Shown: positions 52,894 through 62,468 of the stretch, piece after piece | How positions within the stretch are numbered: the stretch's first letter is position 1 | Layout of the letters: the number at the start of each line of letters is the position of its first letter | Notes under the pieces: model-generated | Database searches by the model: none | What the model was told of the DNA's origin: nothing | What the model saw: only the letters and a program-made list of their open reading frames with translations | Program-made: the position numbers and the translations under genes | Assembly: GCF_900169075.1 (NCBI RefSeq) | Contig: NZ_LT827015.1 | Coordinates: 2,868,158-2,932,157, forward strand | Direction of reading: 5' to 3' | Length of the DNA stretch: 64,000 nt | DNA from: Chryseobacterium phocaeense | Lineage (GTDB): Bacteria > Bacteroidota > Bacteroidia > Flavobacteriales > Weeksellaceae

Positions 52894-53622
52894 TTATTTT
52901 AAGTATTCAATTACATAGTCATACGTTCCGTTAGGATATACAACTGACATGCTTGGTGAACCTGTAATAGCATTTCCTGCACTGGTAGCAATGGTATAAG
53001 AATACAAGCTTCTATCATAAACAGTGTTTGTACCTGCTTTATAGATGGTGATACCATACAAAGCCGTCATACCTGTTGGAGCAGGAATGTTAACTGCTGT
53101 AGAAGTTCCGCTGGCAGTAAATGTACCTTTTACAGCATAAACCTGCTTACTAGCTACAAGCGTATTGGTGGCAGTTTCTGCAGTCGTTACATCAAATTTT
53201 GGATTACCGCCCCCTACTGGTCTCCATACCCCTGCAGTTACATTAGAGTTGGTAGATCCATTTGGGTTATAGAAATAATAATATCCAGGAACAACCGGTG
53301 TTGCAGTTGAAGATCTGTTACCAGCTGTAAGCGTAGTACCTGTAGCATTGTTGTAAACCAACATACCGTCAAAGAAGGTAGGGAACGTTGCTCCGTCTGC
53401 TAAAGTTAGATCAAATTCAAAATTAACAAGGTCAACACTTGGGATAATAACCCCTTTACCCTGGTTAGGGCCAGCTCCTGCTTCGGTACTAAAAGTACTA
53501 CTTAAATCAATCGCAGCATTCGAGTTGTTGATACTGGTCTGCATACCGTTGTTAAGACTCACTTGAGCATTGCTCAGAGAACATACACCTACAATTGCTA
53601 ATAAGCTAAATATATTTTTCAT
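52894..53622 (-). CDS. Hypothetical secreted protein, Gly/Thr/Ser-rich
   Basis: 242 residues. Signal peptide ends LSNAQ; the mature part is rich in Thr, Ser, Asn and Gly with short beta-like strands, and includes the motif GYYYFYNPNGST...WRPVGGGN. A similar GFYYYYDGTD...WKPVGGGG motif is in the product of the gene just upstream, so the two are related in part. Domain unknown; perhaps a surface or adhesin-like repeat protein. It starts 19 bases after that neighbour and ends before a terminator. Confidence 0.75.
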   Translation of the reverse strand: MKNIFSLLAIVGVCSLSNAQVSLNNGMQTSINNSNAAIDLSSTFSTEAGAGPNQGKGVIIPSVDLVNFEFDLTLADGATFPTFFDGMLVYNNATGTTLTAGNRSSTATPVVPGYYYFYNPNGSTNSNVTAGVWRPVGGGNPKFDVTTAETATNTLVASKQVYAVKGTFTASGTSTAVNIPAPTGMTALYGITIYKAGTNTVYDRSLYSYTIATSAGNAITGSPSMSVVYPNGTYDYVIEYLK

Positions 53623-53641
53623 CTTGTTCTAAATTTTAAAA

Positions 53642-54325
53642 TTATTTTTGTGGAATAGTCCAAAGAGTTCCTGTCCATATAAATTCGATACCTCTTCCCT
53701 GGTTAGCTGCTAAGTTGGCACCTGTAGGTAGTGGTCCGGAAAAAGTTAAACCCGATGGAGCTGTATTATTATTAATAACTTTAATAATACGGCCTATATC
53801 TGCCGGTGTATTAGTCAATGTAGGAAGTGTAATGGCAACACCCGCGTTAAATTGTGTAACTACCACGTGGTCTGTTGCAGCAACAGTATAAGAACCTGCG
53901 TTAACAGTTGTAACATTACCTCTGATATTTTCATATCTCTGAGTAGTAGCTGATCCGCCACCGCCAACCGGCTTCCAAACATTGTTACCATCAGTTCCAT
54001 CATAGTAATAGAACCCGGTTGCAGTAACATTTACTGTTTTGCCGGTTCCTAAACCACCTAAACCGTTAACAAATACAAGGGCGCCATTCTGTGCACTAGG
54101 TGTACCAGCTGAACCATCAGCATATGCTCCATTTTTGGCTTCTAACTGAGCTCTTGACATACGAGGGACTAGTAAGGCGTCAGGTCTAGCGTTATCAGTG
54201 GTATTGGCTACCACATCTAGCGTTGCGGAAGGTGTAGTTGTGTTAATCCCCACACGTCCCTGCTGAGCCTTGGAAACTGCCGAAAGGCCAACGAGCATAG
54301 TCGCTGTTAATAAAAATTTTTTCAT
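53642..54325 (-). CDS. Hypothetical secreted protein with tail-fibre-like N-terminus
   Basis: 227 residues. Signal peptide ends VSKAQQ. The mature N-terminus GRVGINTTTPSATLDVVAN is a common start of flavobacterial surface or tail-fibre-like proteins, and VPRMSRAQLEAK is also recurrent. A GFYYYYDGTDGNNVWKPVGGGG segment lies in the middle. No enzymatic motif. It is the first gene of a two-gene unit with the downstream secreted protein, suggesting joint surface display. Confidence 0.75.
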   Translation of the reverse strand: MKKFLLTATMLVGLSAVSKAQQGRVGINTTTPSATLDVVANTTDNARPDALLVPRMSRAQLEAKNGAYADGSAGTPSAQNGALVFVNGLGGLGTGKTVNVTATGFYYYDGTDGNNVWKPVGGGGSATTQRYENIRGNVTTVNAGSYTVAATDHVVVTQFNAGVAITLPTLTNTPADIGRIIKVINNNTAPSGLTFSGPLPTGANLAANQGRGIEFIWTGTLWTIPQK

Positions 54326-54677
54326 AAGTTTTTAAAATTTAAATTACATTATTTTTCATCAATATTTCCAAAACGGAAGATGCATTCCTACTTGTGCTTA
54401 TTGTATATTTTAATGCTTTTTGGCTTAATTCAACAGGCAACTGTCTGAAGCATTTGATTTTAAAACATTGCTTATTGCGCAAATTTAAGACATAATTTTT
54501 GAATTTATTCATTTTATATAAAAAAAATGAAAGACTTTTATATGGTATAATAATAATTAACTGAAAATCAGTTAAATAAAAAAATAAAGCATTGTAAAAT
54601 CTGCGTTAAATTTTATTAATATTTTTCAATATTGATTAAAAAAATAAACCTTAATAATTTTTGTAAAGAGTGAATTA
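54326..54677. other. AT-rich intergenic region
   Basis: About 350 bases between the 3' end of rimO and the secreted-protein operon. It must hold that operon's promoter. I saw no gene and no strong hairpin in it. Confidence 0.4.
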
Positions 54678-55979
54678 TCAGATTAGTTCACCGTATAGGT
54701 CAAATTCTTCAGCGGATGTTATTTTTACTTCTGCAAACTCACCGATTGAAATATAGGTTTCTTCCGCTGACACCAAAACGGTATTATCTACATCAGGTGA
54801 ATCATATTCTGTTCTTCCTATGAAATAATTACCTTCCTTCCTGTCAAATATACATCGGAAAACCTTCCCGATCTTTTCCTGGTTTTTCTCCCATGAAATC
54901 TGTGACTGCAATTCCATGATCTCTTCTACCCTTGCTTCTTTCACTTCCTGCGGGATATCGTCTTCCAGCACATAAGCTCCTGTATTTTCCTCATGAGAAT
55001 AGGTGAAACATCCCAATCTGTCAAACTTCTGCTCTCTTACCCAGTTTTTCAGTTCCTGAAATCTTTCTTCCGTCTCTCCAGGATACCCTACAATCAGAGT
55101 AGTTCTTACCGCCATATCCGGCACTTTCTCCCTGAATTTTGCCAGTAAAGCATTTGTTTTTTCATGGGTAGTTCCCCGTTTCATAGATTTTAACAAATCA
55201 GAATTGATATGCTGTAGAGGAATATCTATATAATTACAGACTTTCGGTTCTTCACGGATAATGTCAAGAACATCTTCCGGAAAGCCGCTTGGGAAGGCGT
55301 AATGAAGACGGATCCATTCAATACCGTCAACTTTCACCAGTTCTTTTAACAATTCTCCCAGCGCACGTTTTTTATACAGGTCAAGTCCGTAATAGGTAAG
55401 GTCCTGTGCGATGAGAATAATCTCTTTGGTTCCTTTTTTTGCCAGTTTCCGGGCTTCCAGAACCAGCTTTTCTATAGGGCTAGATACGTGCCCGCCTCTC
55501 ATTAAAGGGATCGCGCAGAAAGAACAAGGCCTGTCGCAGCCTTCTGAAATTTTAAGATACGCATAATGCTTAGGCGTTGTTGTCAATCGCTCTCCTACCA
55601 GCTCATGTTTGTAATCTGCTCCCAGATGTTTCAAAAGAACCGGCAGATCTCTTGTCCCGAAATACTGGTCTACATCCGGAATTTCTTTGATAAGATCCGG
55701 CTTATATCTTTCGGAAAGACATCCTGTAACAAAAACTTTCTCAACCTCGCCTCTGTTTTTGGCCTCCACATAATCCAGAATGGTATTAATGGATTCTTCT
55801 TTTGCATTATCAATAAATCCGCAGGTATTGATCACTACAATATCTCCGCGGTCTTCATGAACCACTTCTTTTCCATTGGCTTTCAGCTGGCTCATTAATA
55901 CTTCGGAATCATATACATTCTTGGAGCATCCAAGCGTAACTACATTAATTTTCTTCTTCCCTACAGATTTTGTGCGCAT
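54678..55979 (-). CDS. rimO: Ribosomal protein S12 methylthiotransferase
   Basis: 433 residues from the ATG at 55979; an upstream 29-residue extension lacks support and would overlap the promoter. An N-terminal UPF0004 domain with Cys in TLGCSKNVYDSE, the radical SAM triad CDRPCSFC, and a C-terminal TRAM domain. It adds a methylthio group to Asp of S12, using two Fe-S clusters. It is monocistronic with a TATCTTTG box 19 bases upstream. Confidence 0.95.
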   Translation of the reverse strand: MRTKSVGKKKINVVTLGCSKNVYDSEVLMSQLKANGKEVVHEDRGDIVVINTCGFIDNAKEESINTILDYVEAKNRGEVEKVFVTGCLSERYKPDLIKEIPDVDQYFGTRDLPVLLKHLGADYKHELVGERLTTTPKHYAYLKISEGCDRPCSFCAIPLMRGGHVSSPIEKLVLEARKLAKKGTKEIILIAQDLTYYGLDLYKKRALGELLKELVKVDGIEWIRLHYAFPSGFPEDVLDIIREEPKVCNYIDIPLQHINSDLLKSMKRGTTHEKTNALLAKFREKVPDMAVRTTLIVGYPGETEERFQELKNWVREQKFDRLGCFTYSHEENTGAYVLEDDIPQEVKEARVEEIMELQSQISWEKNQEKIGKVFRCIFDRKEGNYFIGRTEYDSPDVDNTVLVSAEETYISIGEFAEVKITSAEEFDLYGELI

Positions 55980-55998
55980 CGTTTTGATTTTGAGTGTG

Positions 55999-56006
55999 CA
56001 AAGATA
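55999..56006 (-). promoter_or_regulatory. -7 box of rimO
   Basis: TATCTTTG on the minus strand, 19 bases before the ATG at 55979. It also supports that start over the longer one. Confidence 0.55.
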
Positions 56007-56074
56007 CAAATAATAAAAGAGTAAAGAATCATAAAATAAAAACCACTTCAGAGAAATGGTTTTCAAGGTTTTAT

Positions 56075-56620
56075 TTAGAAATTTCCGTCTTTGAGGCCTG
56101 GAGCATTCTGATCTTTTTCAGAAAGGATCATGTCTTTTTCGTCAATCTTCCAGTCTATGTTAATTTCAGGATCGTTGAATTTAACACTTCCTTCGTATTC
56201 CTTATTGTAAAAGTTATCACATTTATACGCAAAAACTGCGGTTTCGCTCAATACTGAGAATCCATGTCCAAATCCACGGGGAACATACATCTGTATTTTA
56301 TTTTCGGCAGTGAGTTCTATCCCGAACCATTGCCCAAAGGTGGGAGAATCTTCCCGGAGGTCCACAGCCACATCCCATACTTTTCCTTCGAGACAGGACA
56401 CCAATTTAGCCTGGGCATGCTCTCCTTTCTGCAGGTGAATTCCCCTAACCACGCCAAGCGAAGACTTAGAAATATTATCCTGAACAAAATGCCCGTTCAT
56501 CCCCGTAAGCTCTTCAAACTTTTTTTCATTGAACTTTTCGAAGAAATATCCTCTGTCATCTTCGAATATCGTAGGTTCTATAATGTAACAATCCTTAAGT
56601 GGAGTTTCTTTTATTTTCAT
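56075..56620 (-). CDS. rfbC: dTDP-4-dehydrorhamnose 3,5-epimerase
   Basis: 181 residues, typical RmlC. Cupin signature with GVVRGIHLQKGEHAQAKLVSC (active-site His), RGFGHGFSVLSE and a Tyr-rich segment. It makes dTDP-4-keto-L-rhamnose. No rfbA, rfbB or rfbD is in the window, so the rest of the pathway must lie elsewhere or the enzyme acts on another dTDP sugar. It is the last gene of the polysaccharide operon, 11 bases after the sugar-phosphate transferase gene. Confidence 0.92.
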   Translation of the reverse strand: MKIKETPLKDCYIIEPTIFEDDRGYFFEKFNEKKFEELTGMNGHFVQDNISKSSLGVVRGIHLQKGEHAQAKLVSCLEGKVWDVAVDLREDSPTFGQWFGIELTAENKIQMYVPRGFGHGFSVLSETAVFAYKCDNFYNKEYEGSVKFNDPEINIDWKIDEKDMILSEKDQNAPGLKDGNF

Positions 56621-56631
56621 GGTTTATATTT

Positions 56632-57606
56632 CTATAAATTGTATTCCTTTTTCAGTTTCCATTTTAATGCTAAATACATTCCGCCTGCAGGAATAAATAT
56701 AATTAAAATAACGGCCCAAAAAGGGAGTTGTGAATGAATTAAAAATATATTAATCAATAGTTGACAAACAGCATAGACTGAGCTTATCACCAGGTGCGAA
56801 ATCTTCTTCTCATTAGCCAGAAGCTGATACAGATGTCTTCTGTGGGCTTCAAAGATATTTTCTTTCAACAATATTCTTTCCACGATGGTAAGAACTACTT
56901 CCATTCCGTAAACTGAAAGCAGCAGGATGTATTTGTACTCTCCTGTCCTCATGATGAGCAGGGTAATGAGCCCTAAGACCCAAAAACCGATTCCCATACT
57001 TCCTACATCACCGGCAAAACATTTTGCTTTTTTTCTGAAATTAAAGAATAGAAAAACCATACATGCCATTATTGGATACCATATAAAATTCTCATCTGTA
57101 AACCGGATGATCTCTTTATTGATATAAGCCAATGAGCCAAGAGTTATCAGGCTGTACGCCCCTGTCATTCCATTGATGCCATCCATAAAGTTATAGGCAT
57201 TCAGAGTCCCGATGATCAAAATGAATAAGATGGGCCATGCCCATACAGGCATCAGGTTAAAAGCTCCTGTAAAATACAACAGCAGTCCCACGGAAATCAA
57301 ATGTACGGACAGCCTTATTTTATTGGATAATGTTTTAACATCATCTATAAAACTGATACTGGTTATGGCTAAAAGACCGAGACCAAAAGCCCAGTAATTC
57401 TGTATGGCTTCATTCAGGTTGAACAAACAAAATATAATAAATGCTACCGGGAAAATAATTCCACCGCCTCTCAGAGTAACCTGTGTATGGGCACTTCTGT
57501 GATTGGGTTTATCGATAATGTTGTACTTGTCGGCAATTCTGAAATAGATCAGCTCTGTCAAAAACAATAATACAACTATAATCAAAAAAATAAAGTTATT
57601 CATCAA
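56632..57606 (-). CDS. WecA/WbpL-like polyprenyl-phosphate GlcNAc/HexNAc-1-phosphate transferase
   Basis: 324 residues with ~10 membrane helices. The MraY/WecA signatures are visible: FIDDVKTLSNKIR (Asp pair) and NAYNFMDGINGM (NxxNFxDGxxG). It starts O-antigen repeat synthesis by transferring a HexNAc-1-phosphate to undecaprenyl phosphate at the inner membrane. The pairing with an epimerase/dehydratase of unknown sugar (8 bases upstream) is like WbpV/WbpL-type systems that use a 6-deoxy-HexNAc. The exact sugar is not known. Confidence 0.88.
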   Translation of the reverse strand: MMNNFIFLIIVVLLFLTELIYFRIADKYNIIDKPNHRSAHTQVTLRGGGIIFPVAFIIFCLFNLNEAIQNYWAFGLGLLAITSISFIDDVKTLSNKIRLSVHLISVGLLLYFTGAFNLMPVWAWPILFILIIGTLNAYNFMDGINGMTGAYSLITLGSLAYINKEIIRFTDENFIWYPIMACMVFLFFNFRKKAKCFAGDVGSMGIGFWVLGLITLLIMRTGEYKYILLLSVYGMEVVLTIVERILLKENIFEAHRRHLYQLLANEKKISHLVISSVYAVCQLLINIFLIHSQLPFWAVILIIFIPAGGMYLALKWKLKKEYNL

Positions 57607-57613
57607 ATAGGTT

Positions 57614-58450
57614 TTAATTACTATATCTTACAGAGTAAAACAGTTTGTTAAACATATCTCTGATGATATGGGCTTTCGAGACAGGGATCAGACTCAATAT
57701 CCATAATAATGGTTTGATAAAATTCCTGTTAACTACAATTTTTGGTTTTTCCAAATCAAAAAATGACAGCAGATCATTTTGTGTATAATCTTTATTGTCT
57801 TTCACAATTACCAAAGAATCTCCATCCAGTTTCAATGTTTCTGCTACCACGCTCACCACCTGATTTATACTGCATAGTGAGTAGACTCTTTCCTGAGTGG
57901 TAACAAAGGGAACTTTAAATATCGGTAAAAAGACCCTCTTTCCCAAATCAATTAAGTTATTCCGGGAAAAAACTGGCGCCAGACGCAGAATATGAAGTGA
58001 TTTCGGGGCTTTGTTTTTAATTCTTTTTTCACAGGCAAGTTTGCTGATTCCATATTCTGTGACAGGAATCGGCTGGTCATGCACTGAGATTATCTCCTTG
58101 TTATTTTTAAAACTGTATACAGAAACGGAGCTGAGATAAATTACAGATGAATCTTTAATATCCAGAAAATTAAAAACATTGTCAGTCATCAAAATATTGG
58201 CATCTGCTACGGACATACTGTTAAAGCTATTTTTACCGTGGGCTATAGCTGCGGCATGGATAATCAGATCAAACTTTTTGTCTTTAAAAAAAACTCTGCA
58301 AGCCTCTTCATTTAGAAGATTAAGAGCCGTATATTCCTGATGCTTCGGTGATGATGCAATAGCTGTGACTTCAAAATCATTTTTGAGCGCATTGTAAATC
58401 TGAGAACCGATAAATCCGCTCGCTCCCGTTAAAAGAAGTTTAGCCTTCAT
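57614..58450 (-). CDS. NAD-dependent epimerase/dehydratase (SDR, 4-ketoreductase-like)
   Basis: 278 residues. Rossmann motif GASGFIGSQIY at the start and catalytic YGISK (YxxxK) near residue 135. It is an extended SDR acting on a nucleotide sugar. Placement just before the WecA-like transferase suggests it makes the initiating sugar, for example UDP-QuiNAc or UDP-D-FucNAc by 4-keto reduction (inference from WbpV-type loci). It overlaps the deacetylase gene by 11 bases. Confidence 0.85.
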   Translation of the reverse strand: MKAKLLLTGASGFIGSQIYNALKNDFEVTAIASSPKHQEYTALNLLNEEACRVFFKDKKFDLIIHAAAIAHGKNSFNSMSVADANILMTDNVFNFLDIKDSSVIYLSSVSVYSFKNNKEIISVHDQPIPVTEYGISKLACEKRIKNKAPKSLHILRLAPVFSRNNLIDLGKRVFLPIFKVPFVTTQERVYSLCSINQVVSVVAETLKLDGDSLVIVKDNKDYTQNDLLSFFDLEKPKIVVNRNFIKPLLWILSLIPVSKAHIIRDMFNKLFYSVRYSN

Positions 58451-59285
58451 TTTTCATAATTTGGTTGAATGTAACAAACTCGTAATTGTTGTCTTTTAAC
58501 AATTTAATCAGTTTATGCATTTTATTTTCCACACTTTTTCTTCCCTGATTAAATCTGATTTTTGTTTTAAAATCTGTATTCTCCGGGATCCGGATATTGT
58601 AATTTTTTGAAAATTCAAACGGGTGAATATAGAAAAAGTAATGTTGATTGGTTTTAAAATACTTTTTAAGGAGCATTTTCGTTAGTGCCCACGGGAAAAT
58701 CCTTAAATATCCACCTCCCGATACCGGCAGGCTTTTTCCGAATACTTCTACCGTGGAAGCTTCAAATTCGTAGAAATTTCCCTGTTTATACACAACAGAG
58801 TTGAATTCCTCAAAACCGTTAAGGTCCATTCTTCCATACAGGTCATGAGCATCGAACTTTATTTTACTGGAATCGAAATTAAATCCGAGATCTCTTAAAA
58901 CTTCCAGCCGTTCTCTGTCTAAGCTGAAACAAGGGGCCCTGTAACCTGTTACTTCAATATCTGTATATTCTTTAAATGTATTTATCCCCTTAAGGGTATC
59001 TTTTCTAAAATCTTCGGGACTCAGCTGAAGCGGTCTCTGATGAGCATAAGAGTGAAGACAGATTTCGTGTCCTTTTTGCTGAATAAGTTTAATTTTATCC
59101 TTTAAAACTTCTACCAGCTCTCCTACAATAAAAAAGGTGGTCCTGATATCATACCGGTCTAAAATATCCAGATAAATATCTAATCCATCTAACGTGGACT
59201 GACTCTGATCACACTCTTCCTTTTTAAAATAGTCCAGATGGTACCAGTCTTCCACATCCATACTAAGAACTGCATATTTTTTCAT
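58440..59285 (-). CDS. Polysaccharide deacetylase (CE4)
   Basis: 281 residues from the ATG at 59285, which overlaps the preceding gene's stop by 4 bases. CE4 motifs: MDVEDWYHL (catalytic Asp and metal Asp), HSYAHQRP (metal His pair) and YRAPCFSLD. Removes N-acetyl groups from an amino-sugar polymer, in the cytoplasm or at the inner membrane since no signal peptide is seen. DUF3473-like C-terminus. It is part of the polysaccharide operon. Confidence 0.9.
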   Translation of the reverse strand: MKKYAVLSMDVEDWYHLDYFKKEECDQSQSTLDGLDIYLDILDRYDIRTTFFIVGELVEVLKDKIKLIQQKGHEICLHSYAHQRPLQLSPEDFRKDTLKGINTFKEYTDIEVTGYRAPCFSLDRERLEVLRDLGFNFDSSKIKFDAHDLYGRMDLNGFEEFNSVVYKQGNFYEFEASTVEVFGKSLPVSGGGYLRIFPWALTKMLLKKYFKTNQHYFFYIHPFEFSKNYNIRIPENTDFKTKIRFNQGRKSVENKMHKLIKLLKDNNYEFVTFNQIMKNEG

Positions 59286-60067
59286 ATCAATTTGCCTCCG
59301 TTTTTTGTAAAATCCTGAAACTGTTCTATTGTAGGCCATGTGAAATAACTGCCTTTTTCTGCAAAGTTTTCCTTAACGTTTACTGTTGAATTCTGGATTT
59401 GCCGAATGGTTTCACACATGAGATTTCCGCCAATTTCCTTGCTTTTTACAATCAGGGAAAACATGGTTTCATTTTCAGAAATTTCGATTTCCTTCTGATT
59501 TAAAATAGCTCCGTTATCAATCTTTGTATCCATATAATGCACCGTAGCTCCCGTAGTTTTTTCTTTTTTGTACAGTGTCCAGAAACTTGGCATGACACCG
59601 GCATAACTGGGAAGAAATGAACAGTGAAGATTGATACAGCCATGTTTTGGTATTTTCAATAATGCCTCTTTGAATACAACCGGTGCTGAATAAGATACGA
59701 TAACATCTGGTTGCAAGGCTTTAATCTCCTCCAAAAAAGCGGCTGCATTGGGATTCTTTATTCTTTGAAATTTAATATTATACCTACCGGAAACAGCTTT
59801 TAAACTTTTAGGCGTAATAGCAAGTTTATATGATGTAAGCGTATCTATGGTGTTTAATACTTTTGCATGAACTACCTGCAGTCCCATTTTTATGGTCTGT
59901 AATAAACCAAAACCTTTTATAAAATATGATTTTTTATTGACCAAACTATAATCTGAGTCTATATCTATGACCTTCAAAAGCTCTACGTTTTCCATTCGTA
60001 GAATTTTTTCAATATTTTTAGGGACAACAAAGGAGTCTTCCTGGGTTATAATAATTATTTTCATCAC
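59282..60067 (-). CDS. Formyltransferase-family protein, sugar N-formyltransferase-like
   Basis: 261 residues. Contains the fold of methionyl-tRNA formyltransferase with HGCINLHCSFLPSYAGVMPSF and GATVHYMDTKIDNGAIL. In a polysaccharide locus this points to a sugar N-formyltransferase, as in VioF-like enzymes that formylate 4-amino sugars. N-terminus is atypical (long IIITQEDSFV strand), with weaker similarity. Followed by the deacetylase gene with 4-base overlap. Confidence 0.8.
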   Translation of the reverse strand: MMKIIIITQEDSFVVPKNIEKILRMENVELLKVIDIDSDYSLVNKKSYFIKGFGLLQTIKMGLQVVHAKVLNTIDTLTSYKLAITPKSLKAVSGRYNIKFQRIKNPNAAAFLEEIKALQPDVIVSYSAPVVFKEALLKIPKHGCINLHCSFLPSYAGVMPSFWTLYKKEKTTGATVHYMDTKIDNGAILNQKEIEISENETMFSLIVKSKEIGGNLMCETIRQIQNSTVNVKENFAEKGSYFTWPTIEQFQDFTKNGGKLI

Positions 60068-60074
60068 GCTTCAA

Positions 60075-61325
60075 TCAGCTGTTAATTAATTTTCTTATGT
60101 GTTTGTAGTATTTTTCGGTAACTTTTTCTTTAGTATAGTGTTGCTGTACCAGATCAAAGCCCTTTTCACCCATTTCTCTTAATAATTTTTTCTTATCCAG
60201 TGATTCTTTTATCACAGCAGACAGTTCCTTGTTTACGTCATTGGATGCATTCTCAATTAAAAAAGCAGCTCCTGTATTTTCCAGTAGATCATAAAGCGGT
60301 GTATTTTTATTACTTATGACCAGCAATGGCTTCTTGCATGCCATAATGGTATACACTTTAGAAGGCAGCCCATCTTTTTCGAGCTTTCTATTCATGAAAA
60401 TAAAATGCAAATCCGCATAATTAATAATATGGGGAATACTTTCTCTTGCCTGATAATCAATCAGACTGATATTATTTAACTGATATTTTTCAATCTCATC
60501 CTTAAGCCATGATCTGCATGCCCCATCACCTATTACAAAATACGTCACAGGCAGTTCTCTGGTCCTTTTTGCAACTTCTATCAATGGTTCCCAATCCTGG
60601 GCAAATCCAATATTCCCTGCATACATTACTTTCAAGGTATCATTTTCAGGAAATATAGACCTGTTGACCACTGGATGAAGTATCGGGTGATACAATTCCG
60701 TATCTACAAAATTAGCAATAATTTCAATCTTTTCAGGATCTTCCATTCTTTGGGCAAGCGTATCTCTGAAATTCTGATCTATTGTAATTAAAGAGTCTGA
60801 CTGTTTATATACAAACCTTTCCAGTTTCTTAAGTATTTTCAAAACGGACTTTGACTTCATCTTCCCCTGATTGACAAAGAAATCCGGATAGATTTCCTGT
60901 ACATTGTAGATAAATCTGGCTTTTTTCAGTTTTGCAAGCGCAATAGATACCAATGCTATCGTAAGAGGCGGTGAAGGACTGATGATAACATCTACATTCT
61001 TAATCTTCAATCCCAGGAAAAATGACAATACGTGCCAGTAAATCATAATAAACCCACGTAAAAGAACACTGTTGTATTTTTTCTGGGGTACATGATATAC
61101 TTTTATCCCCTTATAATCACTGGTGTAATAGAGTCCGAGAAATTTTTTTTGAAATTTTGTCTTTACAAGATCGGATTCTACTTTATTGTAATGGGGCATA
61201 GTGGAAAGCACTTCCACTTCAAACCCGTTTTTCTTCAGGTTGTACGCAATATCATTATAAAGGTACGCTGTAGAAACTGCATCGGGTGCAAAAACAATAC
61301 TGTGTATTAATACTTTTTTCGACAT
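60075..61325 (-). CDS. Glycosyltransferase family 4 (WbuB-like)
   Basis: 416 residues. GT4 features: N-terminal IVFAPDAVSTAYLYNDIAY, MYAGNIGFAQDW start of the C-terminal Rossmann domain, and DGLPSKVYTIMACKKPLL with the nucleotide-binding Glu region. WbuB-type enzymes add L-fucosamine in E. coli O26-like loci, which also carry fnlB/fnlC as here. So addition of L-FucNAc is a reasonable guess. Peripheral inner membrane. Between fnlC-like and formyltransferase genes, with short gaps. Confidence 0.85.
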   Translation of the reverse strand: MSKKVLIHSIVFAPDAVSTAYLYNDIAYNLKKNGFEVEVLSTMPHYNKVESDLVKTKFQKKFLGLYYTSDYKGIKVYHVPQKKYNSVLLRGFIMIYWHVLSFFLGLKIKNVDVIISPSPPLTIALVSIALAKLKKARFIYNVQEIYPDFFVNQGKMKSKSVLKILKKLERFVYKQSDSLITIDQNFRDTLAQRMEDPEKIEIIANFVDTELYHPILHPVVNRSIFPENDTLKVMYAGNIGFAQDWEPLIEVAKRTRELPVTYFVIGDGACRSWLKDEIEKYQLNNISLIDYQARESIPHIINYADLHFIFMNRKLEKDGLPSKVYTIMACKKPLLVISNKNTPLYDLLENTGAAFLIENASNDVNKELSAVIKESLDKKKLLREMGEKGFDLVQQHYTKEKVTEKYYKHIRKLINS

Positions 61326-61331
61326 TGTGTT

Positions 61332-62468
61332 TTATTTGCTCCAAACAACTCTGTTAACGTAATCGGTATAACTCAGGATAATACGTACCATTTTCTCGGA
61401 AACATTCGGCATTGAATAATCGGAAACCGTTCTGTAATTTCTTTCTTTACCGGTTTTCTGCTGCTGAAGCTGGGTAAGGCCCTGCATAATTCTTTCAGGG
61501 GAAAGTCCTACCATCATTACAGATGCTTCTTCCATGGCCTCCGGTCTTTCGTGAGCATCCCTGATATTCAGTGCTCTGAAATTAAGGATCGATGACTCTT
61601 CAGAAATGGTTCCCGAATCAGAAAGCACGGCATAGCTTCTCATCTGCAGCGCGTTATAATCATGGAAACCTAATGGCTTTAAGAACTGGATTTCAGGTCG
61701 TACGGCAACCTGCTTTTTGTCTATCATATTTCTGGTTCTTGGGTGGGTAGAAACTATGATAGGGTATTTAAATTTTTCCGCAATGGCATTCAGACTCTCC
61801 ATTAATCCGTTAAAGTTCTTTTCGGAATTAATATTTTCTTCCCTGTGCGACGATACTACGAAATACTTTCCTTCTTCAAGGTTTAATCTATTGAGAACAT
61901 CCGAGCTCTCTATTTCCGGTAAATAATGGTTGAGTACCTCAAACATCGGAGATCCAGTTTTGATGATTCTGTCTGCCGGAAGACCTTCTCTTAATAAATA
62001 TTCGCGGGCAATATCCGAATAGGTAAGATTGATATCTGAGGTATGATCTACGATTTTACGGTTGGTTTCTTCCGGAACTCTCTGGTCAAAGCATCTGTTC
62101 CCGGCTTCCATATGGAAAATCGGAATCTGTCTTTTCTTGGCAGGAATTGCACAAAGGCAAGAGTTGGTATCTCCTAAAACCAGAAAAGCATCAGGTTGAA
62201 GTTCTTCAAGAAGGGGATCAATTTTAATCAGGATATTTCCAACGGTTTCAGTGGCGGTTTTTCCAGCTGCTTCCAGAAAATAATCCGGTTTACGCAAGCC
62301 CAGGTCTTCAAAAAAGATCTGGTTCAGTTCGTAATCATAATTTTGTCCTGTATGGACGATTATATGTTCTATGGCTTCGGAAGTGTCCAAAGCGGATAAT
62401 ACTCTTGATAATCTAATAATTTCCGGCCGCGTGCCTACGACCGTCATCACTTTTAATTTTTTCATCAT
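61332..62468 (-). CDS. UDP-HexNAc 2-epimerase, FnlC/CapG/WbjD-like
   Basis: 378 residues. Non-hydrolysing epimerase with VVGTRPEIIRLSRVL, HTGQNYDYELNQIFFEDLG, HMEAGNRCFDQRVPEETNRK and RDAHERPEAM. These segments are closer to FnlC/WbjD/CapG, which finish UDP-L-FucNAc synthesis, than to WecB. With the FnlB/CapF-like gene next upstream this supports an L-FucNAc pathway. Its start overlaps the 3' end of the polymerase gene by 56 bases. Confidence 0.9.
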   Translation of the reverse strand: MMKKLKVMTVVGTRPEIIRLSRVLSALDTSEAIEHIIVHTGQNYDYELNQIFFEDLGLRKPDYFLEAAGKTATETVGNILIKIDPLLEELQPDAFLVLGDTNSCLCAIPAKKRQIPIFHMEAGNRCFDQRVPEETNRKIVDHTSDINLTYSDIAREYLLREGLPADRIIKTGSPMFEVLNHYLPEIESSDVLNRLNLEEGKYFVVSSHREENINSEKNFNGLMESLNAIAEKFKYPIIVSTHPRTRNMIDKKQVAVRPEIQFLKPLGFHDYNALQMRSYAVLSDSGTISEESSILNFRALNIRDAHERPEAMEEASVMMVGLSPERIMQGLTQLQQQKTGKERNYRTVSDYSMPNVSEKMVRIILSYTDYVNRVVWSK

